Source of the DNA: UBA3263 sp964528425 | GTDB lineage: Bacteria > Bacteroidota > Bacteroidia > Bacteroidales > Muribaculaceae | DNA length: 19,501 nt | Direction: 5' to 3' | NCBI GenBank assembly: GCA_964528425.1 | Contig: CAZGTD010000035.1 | Span: 1-19,501 of the forward strand | Shown: piece by piece, positions 8,101 to 14,648 of the stretch | Layout of the letters: every line of letters begins with the position of its first letter | How positions within the stretch are numbered: the first letter of the stretch is position 1 | The notes under the pieces: model-generated | Told to the model about the DNA's origin: nothing | What the model saw: the letters and a program-made list of their open reading frames with translations, nothing else | Database searches by the model: none | Position numbers and translations under genes: made by a program

Positions 8101-9945
8101 TTCAACTGCTTCATCGGAAACTGTTGATATAAACCATGAAGCATCAGCGCTGTTAAACGCTCCTCGCACAACCTTATTGTTAGAGTCGCCAGAACGAAGA
8201 TAAGCAAAGTCAGGTTTGGAGTTGATTTCATAAATACCTATAGAGCCGTCAGCTTGGGTGCCGTTGTTTACCCAAACGTCGAAATTGTAGACAGACGCTG
8301 CGCTCTTTTCTGTAGTAGTGCTGACGTTGTCGGTATTATTGCTCGGGTGAACGATGTAGCAGTCGGAGTGAACGTTATAGAGATAAAAACCTGAACCATC
8401 TTCGGTCGGTAAGAGGGTGAATACGCGAGTTCCTTTACCAACGGTTTCGTCGTCGGCATCGCCAATACAACCTATGTTGCCGGTTTTAGTGTCAACGCCG
8501 AGGTATTCAAAATCATGAGATTTGTGTTTGATTTTAACGCTGACTTCTTTAACGCTCTTTTGCAGGTTGATATAGGCGCTGACAACGGCCTGATATTCTT
8601 CAATGGTTGTTTCACGGTGGTTGTCTTGAGCTGCATCAACGGCTGCATCCCAGGCAGCAATAGCTTCTTCGGTATTAACGCCGAGAGCTTTGAGCTTTTC
8701 GCCCTTTTCTACGGCCAGCGGAAGGCGATTGATAACTATTGCATCAATCGTTGCGGCAGCTAAAGTTTCGTCGGCCGGTTCAAAAGCGAAAATAGAGCCG
8801 GGGTCGTTACCCTTATAGTATTCAACCAAAAGGCCGTGGCCACTGGCATTATTCCATCCGTAACCATTGTTAGTTTTATCAGGTTGAGAAAGAATGTTGT
8901 AGCCGGAGTAAACGTTGCCCTCTCCCGAGCTTGTGTTTTCAACAATATACCATACAATGTCATCGCCTTCAGTACGCCAGTCGCCGCCAAGAACGTTAGC
9001 AAGTGCCTGGCCGGTGAGAGCATTGTAGATGTTAATAGAATTATAACCGTGGGGAGTAGCCATGTCAGAACGGCCTTCAGAAGGCATGAAGTACCAAAGG
9101 GCACCAAGTTCATAGCGCCCTGAGGTTGATTTGAGCTCATCTTCAGTGCGTAGTGAGATTTGACCGGTAGCACCGGGTGCGCTGGCATATGTGGGGCCGC
9201 GTCCGTCGCGTACACGCAGGTTCTGAATCAGATAGTAATGGGGATTAGAGCTATCGATTGTGTATTCCGGTGCGTCGGTATTCGGAGTTTGCACAAAAGT
9301 GTAGCCGTTGTTTTCAGGAACGGCTTCATAAAAGCAAATAGGGTGACCTTCGCCGTTATAATAAGTCATTGCGAGGGTGTTTCGTCCATCCCAGCGGAGA
9401 GCATTATTATTAGTGGCGTTAGGAGTTGAATTTGCATCTCTAACTTTGAAGGTTCCGGGTTGGTCGGCAACCTCTTCGAGAACAACGGCGGTTGCATTGG
9501 CTTCATCCACAAGAGGAATGATATTGCCACCGCCGTTACTGCCCATGTAGGTGGACGTTCCTACGTTCTGGAATTTCCAGTTGTCCGAACCGGATGCAAT
9601 AGCTTTCCAAACCGAGAAGTTGTCGAGGGCGCCATCGACCCATGCGTTGATGGGCTTTTTGTGGGTGCCATGAACTTCTGTCTGAGCATCGTTAGCTTTG
9701 CGGAAAGCATAACGATAGGTTGCTGAGGCGGCTGATTCAGACAAGGAGCCGTCATCGCCGAAAGTGTCGTAAATGTAATAGAATTTACCGTCTTCCAGCG
9801 AAGTTACCGGATGTATTGTCATCGGGTATTCGTGAACTTCTTGCTGATTGTCGATGGGGTCGGAGGTCTCGGGTCCCTCAGCATAAGAGATAGACACCGA
9901 GCCTAAAGCCGCTACGGCAAGAATTAGTTTAAGGTTAGTTAACAT
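5143..9945 (-). CDS. Large secreted modular protein of unknown function
   Basis: The 1600-residue product starts with a Sec signal peptide (LILAVAALGSVSISYA, cut near residue 22) and has no lipobox cysteine. The body mixes beta-rich Trp/Tyr/Gly segments with short helical ones. Beta-rich parts lie at about 50-215, 235-390, 468-610, 686-820, 895-1040, 1185-1350 and 1435-1495; several have the repeated YY-I or YLVHP pattern of beta-trefoil lectin-like folds. Short Ala/Leu helical segments (about 393-466, 612-684, 826-890, 1355-1428) separate some of them. Residues 468-625 and 686-825 are a clear duplication. Residues 1045-1100 (SIVLPFAMNRKDGMTLYTA, IPGNVPFLL) match a stretch common in secreted Bacteroidales proteins. 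The last 28 residues (DLQGRRV, GLYIVNG, ending VK) resemble a type IX secretion sorting signal, which would put it on the cell surface. No catalytic domain was recognised. Glycan or host-protein binding is possible but unproven. Confidence 0.8.
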   Translation of the reverse strand: MLTNLKLILAVAALGSVSISYAEGPETSDPIDNQQEVHEYPMTIHPVTSLEDGKFYYIYDTFGDDGSLSESAASATYRYAFRKANDAQTEVHGTHKKPINAWVDGALDNFSVWKAIASGSDNWKFQNVGTSTYMGSNGGGNIIPLVDEANATAVVLEEVADQPGTFKVRDANSTPNATNNNALRWDGRNTLAMTYYNGEGHPICFYEAVPENNGYTFVQTPNTDAPEYTIDSSNPHYYLIQNLRVRDGRGPTYASAPGATGQISLRTEDELKSTSGRYELGALWYFMPSEGRSDMATPHGYNSINIYNALTGQALANVLGGDWRTEGDDIVWYIVENTSSGEGNVYSGYNILSQPDKTNNGYGWNNASGHGLLVEYYKGNDPGSIFAFEPADETLAAATIDAIVINRLPLAVEKGEKLKALGVNTEEAIAAWDAAVDAAQDNHRETTIEEYQAVVSAYINLQKSVKEVSVKIKHKSHDFEYLGVDTKTGNIGCIGDADDETVGKGTRVFTLLPTEDGSGFYLYNVHSDCYIVHPSNNTDNVSTTTEKSAASVYNFDVWVNNGTQADGSIGIYEINSKPDFAYLRSGDSNNKVVRGAFNSADASWFISTVSDEAVEGDQLAGAAYRLTGDYILRGNALVELDVCSDEAVSAWQTALSNFENADPYTYEIIDDVNNAYTLLTKKIKNVSVTARHKSCGTAYISVNQQGSIVESADRDGTRALTLSMAEGGTGFNIFSEYAGKYLVHPAQDNASVTLTPNKSEASVYNIDALVNDNKTVDSFLFGDVNYLSNNPDRAYFNTNTNLDIVTRWSYGAGSAWYLSVVDEDQAANEYLNGAKAEYSSTGFSTEVGQYRLSSEGQTAAEAAMAVETSASVDEKRQAGNTLRNLDMELNMPQPGHIYEFANNYTNSRKSLSCENRDSQRATMVEQNIENLFSTLFYLDEDYHLVALENGRVLGNFTQNDNKAYQTVLVEDTDYAGVYTFGESRERGKYTIMTHNRNGGTRYLFNAASNSDIDCGDNPDERSGYCWAIIDKGAWTPIPGTDVDRTSIVLPFAMNRKDGMTLYTAKVNNGKMILTEFTDNVIPGNVPFLLDINPDVQGIRDNTNHLVYLEKATTEGNIPENNDLCGAIYAKSDTGYVVRNGNHFAPCTDDYIKGFCAHFHSTEFHTISNDDIETALDELDGKVFAIKNGDIAYNRGYLIYDPAHEAIWTSGKNGTANAVDADAVDAEAQTNTNYHWTLVKDNTGRRYLYSIAAQKFAGCYTPKDDNGGDCEFVWHFSDYPTAIDFCFFDFDQVTNLENAEFNIIGGEKTGDGTNIARPAGMQIINGNGTHPVAGVSGNTAKDGCGFLIKVIADATPNEVASADDALEAMAAEHSAAKDYIGNHDESYLELPGHFNADAYAAFSAALEGDRETAQAKYYQLVRARHAAGIDNINKFEDGQAYVIEGKYASIHWVGSQFYVDVEPTNTGDATDYSNIWLCTKEGDNVNFTHTFGFEAGTSGEQISKPAAVRGRAAAAKVTEAPVSMFAEHSAPDYQDGMGNILVAETPVKVIALAQADDATGIAEITAADSNADAKVYDLQGRRVSNATRGLYIVNGVKTLVK
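7471..7890 (-). repeat. Internal repeat, second copy (residues 686-825)
   Basis: This segment of the large secreted protein shares with residues 468-625 an ordered series of landmarks: VSV..HKS at the start, a GTR, a G.GF, Y.VHP, SxASVYN.D..VN, a D.AY, V.R, and SAWYLS.V at the end. The order and spacing show a duplicated domain of about 140-155 residues. The pattern is compatible with a beta-trefoil fold, but no structure is implied directly. Confidence 0.7.
8071..8544 (-). repeat. Internal repeat, first copy (residues 468-625)
   Basis: This is the partner of the copy at residues 686-825. It has VSVKIKHKS, KGTRVF, GSGFYLYN, YIVHP, KSAASVYNFDVWVN, DFAYL, KVVRG and ASWFISTV in the same order. 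The DNA copies have diverged, so the duplication is old and visible only at protein level. A short helical segment precedes each copy. Confidence 0.7.
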
Positions 9946-10020
9946 TACTTTTAGAAAATTGTGATAATTGTTATTGTTTTAATTGATATTTTTTTTGAGA
10001 AGGTTGCGCAATCGCGCGCC

Positions 10021-10051
10021 CAAAGTTAAGCATTTTTTTTGATTTTTGCAA
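10021..10051 (-). promoter_or_regulatory. Promoter of the large secreted-protein gene
   Basis: Read on the minus strand, TTG (10051-10049), 20 bases and TAACTTTG (10028-10021) match the Bacteroidota sigma-ABfr promoter (TTG, 19-21 bases, TAnnTTTG) exactly. Transcription would start near 10013, giving an AT-rich leader of about 70 bases before the ATG at 9945. Two other promoters in this window carry the same TAACTTTG box. Confidence 0.75.
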
Positions 10052-10081
10052 ATCCAGTTGTGAACAACCATCCGGGAGCGA

Positions 10082-10126
10082 CGGCGGCTCGCCTTCGTTG
10101 ACTTATTGTGGCGGCGGGGCGCCGCC
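10082..10126. repeat. GC-rich hairpin after the ATPase gene
   Basis: GGCGGCG and CGCCGCC (10110-10116 and 10120-10126) form a 7-base-pair stem with a GGG loop. A second GGCGG-rich piece lies at 10082-10092. The core GTGGCGGC is shared with the tandem repeats at 95-172. It begins 22 bases past the ATPase stop (10149) and could slow or end minus-strand transcription, though no T-run follows. Confidence 0.5.
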
Positions 10127-10148
10127 TCTCAAGCAGGGCGTGAGTGCG

Positions 10149-11369
10149 TTATAGGTTGGTTAGTTTCAGGAAGTCGCGGAGGTGGAGGTGGATGATGCCG
10201 GGGTATTGGGGAAGCGGTCCGACGATGTCTTCCATTGTAATAACGTATTTGGGATAGTTGTCGGCTATCGAGAATAAGTTGCCGAATTCGCGTTTTATGG
10301 TGTCAGGTCCGGATAGCTTATATGCAACCTGAATGTAGAGAGTCTGATTTCCCTTTTTGGCAACAAAGTCGATTTCGCCCGAAGGAAGGATTCCGACGTT
10401 GACGTCGAACTGCTGAACAAGCAGGTGGTGGCGCACAATGTTTTCAATAATTTTCTCGATGCTTCCGAACACGTCGGGGAGCTCGTTGGTTATGTTATTG
10501 CGCATGCCGTGGTCGCTGAAGTAGTATTTACCTATGAGGTCAAAAATCCGTTTGCGGTGGACGTCATAGCGCAAGGTTGGTTCTATTATCAAGGCGTTGC
10601 AGAGTGCATTGATATATTTGGTAGTGGCATCGTTGGTAAGCGAGGTGCCTTGCGATTTAAGGTATTTTACAATACTGTTGACCGATACGAGCTGCCCGGC
10701 GTTGTCGGCCAAAAAGCGGAGCAGGTTTTCGAGAAACCGTACGTTTCTGATGTTTTCGCGGGTAACTACATCTTTGAGGATAACCGTGTCGCACACACCC
10801 TGAAGGTAGGCTTTGATTTCGGGTATTTCGTCAAACCGGTAGTTGGCCAATCCGGGCATTCCCCCGAATTGGATATATTTTATTAGCGATTCGTGGCTAT
10901 CGGTTAAGTTATGGAACACTAAAAATTCCGGGTAGTCGAGGCTGCGCACGGGGATTTCGATGTAGCGGCCCGAGAATTTGGTGGCGATTTCGGTTGAGAA
11001 CATGTAGGCGTTGCTGCCGGTGACTACAATCTGGCAACGCTCTTCGGCGTAGAGGCTTCTTAAGGCGACTTCGTAGCCGGCAATATCTTGCACTTCGTCG
11101 ATTAGAAGATAGTTTTTGCCTCCCTCGGGCAATTTTTCTATGGCGTAAGCATAGAGGTCGTCGGCGGTTCGGATAAAGTTGAAGCGGCCGAAGTCTTTTT
11201 CGATAAACAAGACGTTGGCCTGCGGGTCGTTTTGCGTCAGGCGATTGGCTAATGATTTTAGCAGGAAACTTTTGCCGACGCGTCGCTGGCCAACGAGAAC
11301 AAGAATCAAGCCTCGGTTGAGTTGCTTTTCGATTCGGTTAATATAGATCGGACGTTCAATGATGTTCAT
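10149..11369 (-). CDS. AAA-type ATPase with DUF4143-like C-terminal domain
   Basis: The 406-residue cytoplasmic protein has Walker A GQRRVGKS (residues 27-34), Walker B YLLIDEVQD, and a sensor-like VVTGSNA. A central helical region with a winged-helix character follows. The C-terminus has GEIDFVAKKGNQTLYIQVAY, the PD-(D/E)XK-like pattern of the DUF4143 family in the Bacteroidales version, with Gln-Val where other members have Glu-Val-Lys. The family is abundant in Bacteroidales and its role is unsettled; defence, DNA metabolism and stress functions have all been suggested. The frame can be read back to a TTG at 11393, but that TTG is inside the promoter's -7 box. The ATG at 11369 (MNIIERPIYINR) is therefore preferred, and MNIIERP is typical of family N-termini. 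It is probably monocistronic, between its own promoter and a GC-rich hairpin. Confidence 0.85.
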   Translation of the reverse strand: MNIIERPIYINRIEKQLNRGLILVLVGQRRVGKSFLLKSLANRLTQNDPQANVLFIEKDFGRFNFIRTADDLYAYAIEKLPEGGKNYLLIDEVQDIAGYEVALRSLYAEERCQIVVTGSNAYMFSTEIATKFSGRYIEIPVRSLDYPEFLVFHNLTDSHESLIKYIQFGGMPGLANYRFDEIPEIKAYLQGVCDTVILKDVVTRENIRNVRFLENLLRFLADNAGQLVSVNSIVKYLKSQGTSLTNDATTKYINALCNALIIEPTLRYDVHRKRIFDLIGKYYFSDHGMRNNITNELPDVFGSIEKIIENIVRHHLLVQQFDVNVGILPSGEIDFVAKKGNQTLYIQVAYKLSGPDTIKREFGNLFSIADNYPKYVITMEDIVGPLPQYPGIIHLHLRDFLKLTNL

Positions 11370-11390
11370 ATCTTTGCTTGAGTTTATGCG

Positions 11391-11421
11391 CAAAGTTACC
11401 GTTTATAATCGAAAAAAGCAA
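11391..11421 (-). promoter_or_regulatory. Promoter of the ATPase gene
   Basis: On the minus strand TTG (11421-11419), 20 bases and TAACTTTG (11398-11391) fit the Bacteroidota promoter consensus exactly, with the same spacing as the promoter at 10021-10051. Transcription should begin near 11384, leaving a leader of about 15 bases before ATG 11369. It excludes the upstream TTG start. The 13 bases GTAACTTTGCGCA (11399-11387) recur at the yceD promoter (16470-16458). Confidence 0.75.
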
Positions 11422-11431
11422 GGAAAACGGG

Positions 11432-11460
11432 AAAAGTTTCGACTATAGTCGAAACTTTTT
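11432..11460 (-). terminator. Perfect 28-base palindrome ending the era-der-patatin operon
   Basis: Bases 11432-11459 form a perfect palindrome: AAAAGTTTCGAC pairs with GTCGAAACTTTT around TATA. It starts 8 bases after the patatin stop (11467). On the minus strand the stem ends in a T-run, as in an intrinsic terminator that also works in the other direction. It lies only 11 bases upstream of the ATPase -33 element, so an operator role is a second possibility. Confidence 0.7.
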
Positions 11461-11466
11461 GGGGAA

Positions 11467-12255
11467 TCAGAGGGATTTCAGGGCGCGGATGGTTTCGAGG
11501 TAGCCGCTTTCAATAACCATTGAGAGTTGCTTGAGGTCGAAAGCCTGGTGGGTGGCGATTTCGGTAAGGTTAACAACGTAGTCGCAGAGTTCAAGGTCGC
11601 CGACAACGTTGTTTTTCGACATCAGGGCATAGGAGCGCTGGGCAATTTCAACTATGTTGCGCGGAGGATTGCCCTTGTAGGCCGGGGAGCAGTTTATGCC
11701 TATAAGGGTTTCGCATTGATGCCTGATTGCCCATGCGGGCAGGTTGTGGAGCACGCCGCCGTCGATGTAGCGGTGGCCGTCGATGGTTACCGGCTCAAAA
11801 ACGATTGGAATTGAGCATGAGGCTACTACGCGTTCGGCCAGCGGGCCCGATTCGAAGGCCTTTTTTGTGCCTTCGTCGAGGTCGGTTGCCCCGATAACGG
11901 TTTTTATGGGCAGGTCTTCGATGTTTTTATAGGGAACGATGCTGCGGATGTGTTCCTTAAAGCGATCGAGGTTGAGGAACGCCGTTTTAGGAATTTGCAG
12001 CCGGGCCAGGTCGGTGAATTTGGTAGCGTTGAAGAGTTGCAGCAGGGGGTCGGTGTAGTTTTCGGCCGTGAGCAGGCCGGCGGCATAGTAAACGGCGGCG
12101 ACGGAGCCTGCGCTTACGCCGGCTATGATGTCGGGTTTTATGCCGAGCTCATTGAGCGCGCGCATAGCCCCAACGTGGGCAAAGCCGCGGGCTCCGCCTC
12201 CGGAAAGGGCTACGCCGAGCTTATAGGGCTTGGAGTGGCGTTTGGGTAGTTTCAT
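11467..12255 (-). CDS. Patatin-like phospholipase (RssA type)
   Basis: The 262-residue protein carries the complete patatin signature. The oxyanion-hole motif GGGARG is at residues 19-24, the nucleophile Ser48 is in GVSAG, and the catalytic Asp165 is in DGG (YIDGGVLHNLP). It has no signal peptide and no membrane helix, so it is probably a cytoplasmic or membrane-associated acyl hydrolase. The size fits the short RssA/YchK-type group rather than the long secreted type with a barrel. It begins 15 bases after the der stop, so it is cotranscribed with der and era, and a strong palindromic terminator follows. The operon's fatty-acid and ribosome genes suggest lipid turnover, but the substrate is unknown. 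Catalytic residues are intact; function is inferred from family. Confidence 0.9.
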   Translation of the reverse strand: MKLPKRHSKPYKLGVALSGGGARGFAHVGAMRALNELGIKPDIIAGVSAGSVAAVYYAAGLLTAENYTDPLLQLFNATKFTDLARLQIPKTAFLNLDRFKEHIRSIVPYKNIEDLPIKTVIGATDLDEGTKKAFESGPLAERVVASCSIPIVFEPVTIDGHRYIDGGVLHNLPAWAIRHQCETLIGINCSPAYKGNPPRNIVEIAQRSYALMSKNNVVGDLELCDYVVNLTEIATHQAFDLKQLSMVIESGYLETIRALKSL

Positions 12256-12270
12256 CTGTTGCGGGTGGTC

Positions 12271-13590
12271 TTATTTTTCGCGCATGAAAATCGAAATGGG
12301 TGTTCCGGTGAAATTCCAGGTCTCGCGTATTTTATTTTCCAGGTAGCGACGGTAGGGCTCTTTGACCCACTGCGGAAGGTTGCAGAAGAACACGAAGGTT
12401 GGAATGCGCTGTTCCTTGAGCTGGGTAACGTATTTGATTTTAACGAATTTGCCTTTGTTGGCCGGCGGGGGGTATGCTCCGATGGCTTCGAGGATTACTT
12501 CGTTGAGGCGGGCGGTTGGAATGTGGCGGTTGCGGTTTTCGTAGACTTCCATTGCGGTTTCGAGTACGCGATGGATGCGCTGCTTTGTCAGGGCCGAAGT
12601 GAAGATGATGGGGAAGTCGGTGAACGGTGCAAACCGCGAGCGGATGGCTTCTTCAAAGTGGGTGATGGCGGCTTGCGACTTGTCGTCGACCAGGTCCCAT
12701 TTGTTGACGCACACAACCAGACCTTTCTTGTTTTTTTGAATCAGCGAGAAAATGTTGGCGTCCTGGGCTTCGATGCCGCGGGTGGCGTCGATCATGAGAA
12801 TGCACACGTCGGACGCTTCGATGGCGCGGATAGACCGGATAACCGAGTAGTATTCAATGTCTTCGTTGACTTTGTTTTTTTTGCGGATACCGGCGGTGTC
12901 GACCAGATAGAAGTCGAAGCCGAATTTATTGTAGCGCGTATAGATTGAGTCGCGCGTGGTGCCGGCAATGTCGGTTACTATGTGGCGGTCTTCGCCGATA
13001 AAGGCGTTGATTAGCGATGATTTGCCGGCATTCGGGCGCCCGACGATTGCGAACTTGGGCAGCGAGTCGAGGTGGGCGGCCTCATCTTCGTCGGTTTCGG
13101 GAAGTTTTTTTACTATTTCGTCGAGCAGGTCGCCGGTTCCGAATCCGCTGACGGCGCTGACGGGGTAGGGTTCGCCGAGTCCGAGACGATAGAATTCGGC
13201 AACGTTATACATCCAATCGTTCGAGTCGACTTTGTTTGCCACGAGTATGACCGGCTTTTTGGAGCGGCGGAGAATTTTGGCCACATGGTCGTCGAGGTCG
13301 GTGACTCCGTTCATGGCGTCGACCACGAAGAGGATTTCGTCGGCCTGTTCGATGGCCAGTTCGACCTGTTTGTTGATTTCGCCTTCGAAAATATCTTCGG
13401 AGTTAACGACCCAGCCGCCGGTGTCGACTATGGAGAAGTCGCGTCCGTTCCAGTCAACTTTGCCATACTGGCGGTCGCGGGTGGTGCCGGCGGTTTCGTC
13501 AACGATTGCTCTGCGGCTTTGGGTCAGACGGTTAAAGAGGGTTGATTTGCCGACGTTGGGGCGTCCGACAATAGCTACTAATTGTCCCAT
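12271..13590 (-). CDS. der: Ribosome biogenesis GTPase Der (EngA)
   Basis: Der is an essential double GTPase that helps mature the 50S ribosomal subunit. The 439-residue protein has two G domains in tandem. The first has G1 GRPNVGKS (9-16), DTGGW and NKVD. The second has GRPNAGKS (about residue 185), DTAGIR and NKWDL. The KH-like C-terminal domain follows from about residue 350, as usual, and length is normal. The ATG at 13590 overlaps the era stop as TAATG, so translation is probably coupled. A patatin-like gene follows 15 bases after its stop. Identification is secure. Confidence 0.97.
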   Translation of the reverse strand: MGQLVAIVGRPNVGKSTLFNRLTQSRRAIVDETAGTTRDRQYGKVDWNGRDFSIVDTGGWVVNSEDIFEGEINKQVELAIEQADEILFVVDAMNGVTDLDDHVAKILRRSKKPVILVANKVDSNDWMYNVAEFYRLGLGEPYPVSAVSGFGTGDLLDEIVKKLPETDEDEAAHLDSLPKFAIVGRPNAGKSSLINAFIGEDRHIVTDIAGTTRDSIYTRYNKFGFDFYLVDTAGIRKKNKVNEDIEYYSVIRSIRAIEASDVCILMIDATRGIEAQDANIFSLIQKNKKGLVVCVNKWDLVDDKSQAAITHFEEAIRSRFAPFTDFPIIFTSALTKQRIHRVLETAMEVYENRNRHIPTARLNEVILEAIGAYPPPANKGKFVKIKYVTQLKEQRIPTFVFFCNLPQWVKEPYRRYLENKIRETWNFTGTPISIFMREK

Positions 13591-14501
13591 TATTGTATAT
13601 AGCCAAAGGTTTTAAGTTTGTTTTCGCGATTGCGCCAGTTGGGCTCGACTTTAACGAAGAGTTCAAGATAGACGCTTTTGTCGAAGAATTTTTCTATGTC
13701 TTTGCGGGCGGCGGTGCCGACTTTTTTCAGCATCGAGCCCTGGCGGCCGATGAGAATGCCCTTCTGGGAGTCGCGTTCAACGTAGATTACGGCCATGATG
13801 TGGATGGCGTTTTCTTTTTCTTCGAATTTTTCAACTATGACCTCGGTGGAGTAGGGAACTTCCTTATCGTAGTTTTCGAGAATTTTTTCGCGGATGATTT
13901 CCGTAACGAAGAAGCGGGCGGGTTTGTCGGTGAGGGCATCCTTGCCGAAGTAGGGGGGAGAGGGGGGCAGGAGCTCGACAATGCGCTTCATGAGGTTGTC
14001 GAGGTTGAAGTTTTCGGTTGCCGAAATAGGAAAGATTTCGGCTTTGGGGAGTCGGTTCTGCCAGTCGTTGACAATGTGGGTGAGTTCGCCGCCGTCGCCT
14101 TTAAGCAGGTCTATTTTGTTGATTATAAGGAGTACTGGAATTTTTTCTTTGGCGACTTTTGCAAGAAATTCGGCGTTTTTTTCGGGGTCTTCAACAACGT
14201 CGGTAACGTAGAGCAGCACGTCGGCATCGGTCAGCGCGCCTTCGGAGAAGGTGAGCATCGCCTCTTGCATTTTGTAGCGCGGTTTGAGCACGCCCGGGGT
14301 GTCGGAAAACACAATCTGATAGTCGGGGGTGTTGACTATGCCGGTTATGCGGTGGCGGGTGGTCTGCGCCTTAGGGGTTATGATGCTCATGCGTTCGCCA
14401 ACAAGGCGGTTCATGAGGGTGGATTTTCCAACATTGGGGTTGCCGACAATGTTTACGAAGCCGGCTTTATGTTCCGGAGCGTTTGAGGTGATCGTTTCCA
14501 T
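13590..14501 (-). CDS. era: GTPase Era, 16S rRNA-binding ribosome assembly factor
   Basis: Era binds the 3' end of 16S rRNA and assists 30S maturation. The 303-residue protein shows G1 GNPNVGKS, DTPGVL (G3) and NKIDLL (G4). The KH domain has ILIGRQGSMLKKVG. Length and layout are typical. An upstream extension to 14594 is possible in the same frame but would run through three hairpins and add sequence unlike Era. The ATG at 14501 (METITSNAPEHKAGF) fits the family. The coding strand has two C-runs of six (about 13950-13970) encoding PPSPP, a composition quirk inside the gene. Its stop overlaps the der start. It lies 147 bases after fabH, probably in the same transcript. Confidence 0.96.
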   Translation of the reverse strand: METITSNAPEHKAGFVNIVGNPNVGKSTLMNRLVGERMSIITPKAQTTRHRITGIVNTPDYQIVFSDTPGVLKPRYKMQEAMLTFSEGALTDADVLLYVTDVVEDPEKNAEFLAKVAKEKIPVLLIINKIDLLKGDGGELTHIVNDWQNRLPKAEIFPISATENFNLDNLMKRIVELLPPSPPYFGKDALTDKPARFFVTEIIREKILENYDKEVPYSTEVIVEKFEEKENAIHIMAVIYVERDSQKGILIGRQGSMLKKVGTAARKDIEKFFDKSVYLELFVKVEPNWRNRENKLKTFGYIQ

Positions 14502-14520
14502 TTGATTTTTTAATATTACT

Positions 14521-14630
14521 GTGTTTTTTCTTATAAAACACTTTCGGAGACCTTTATGTTTACCCGGGGTGGACCCGGGTGAAAGATATATCATAGGCCT
14601 TATAGGGCGTTTGGGGTCCTATAAGGCCTA
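14521..14630 (-). promoter_or_regulatory. fabH-era spacer with three successive hairpins
   Basis: On the minus strand, in order, three stems occur. The first is a perfect 13-base-pair stem (14618-14630 with 14594-14606, 11-base loop). The second is a 7-base-pair ACCCGGG stem (14574-14580 with 14562-14568, 5-base loop). The third is a 7-base-pair AT-rich stem (14535-14541 with 14521-14527). None is followed by a clear T-run. A possible -7 box TATCTTTC between the first two lacks a proper -33 element. The region could be an attenuator, a processing site or a weak terminator-plus-leader for era. Confidence 0.5.
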
Positions 14631-14648
14631 AGTTTGGTTTCGTCAGGG

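Noticed and set aside
10149..11369. Defence system centred on the ATPase
   Set aside because: DUF4143-type ATPases are common housekeeping-like accessories in Bacteroidales, and no nuclease, methylase, reverse transcriptase or other defence partner is adjacent.
13950..13972. Two G-runs of six in era as a possible phase-variable tract or quadruplex
   Set aside because: They are interrupted, in an essential gene, and simply encode Pro-Pro-Ser-Pro-Pro. Two runs do not make a convincing quadruplex.
13593..14486. 297-codon plus-strand frame opposite era
   Set aside because: It is a Phe/Val/Gly-rich mirror of the GTPase gene with no motifs.
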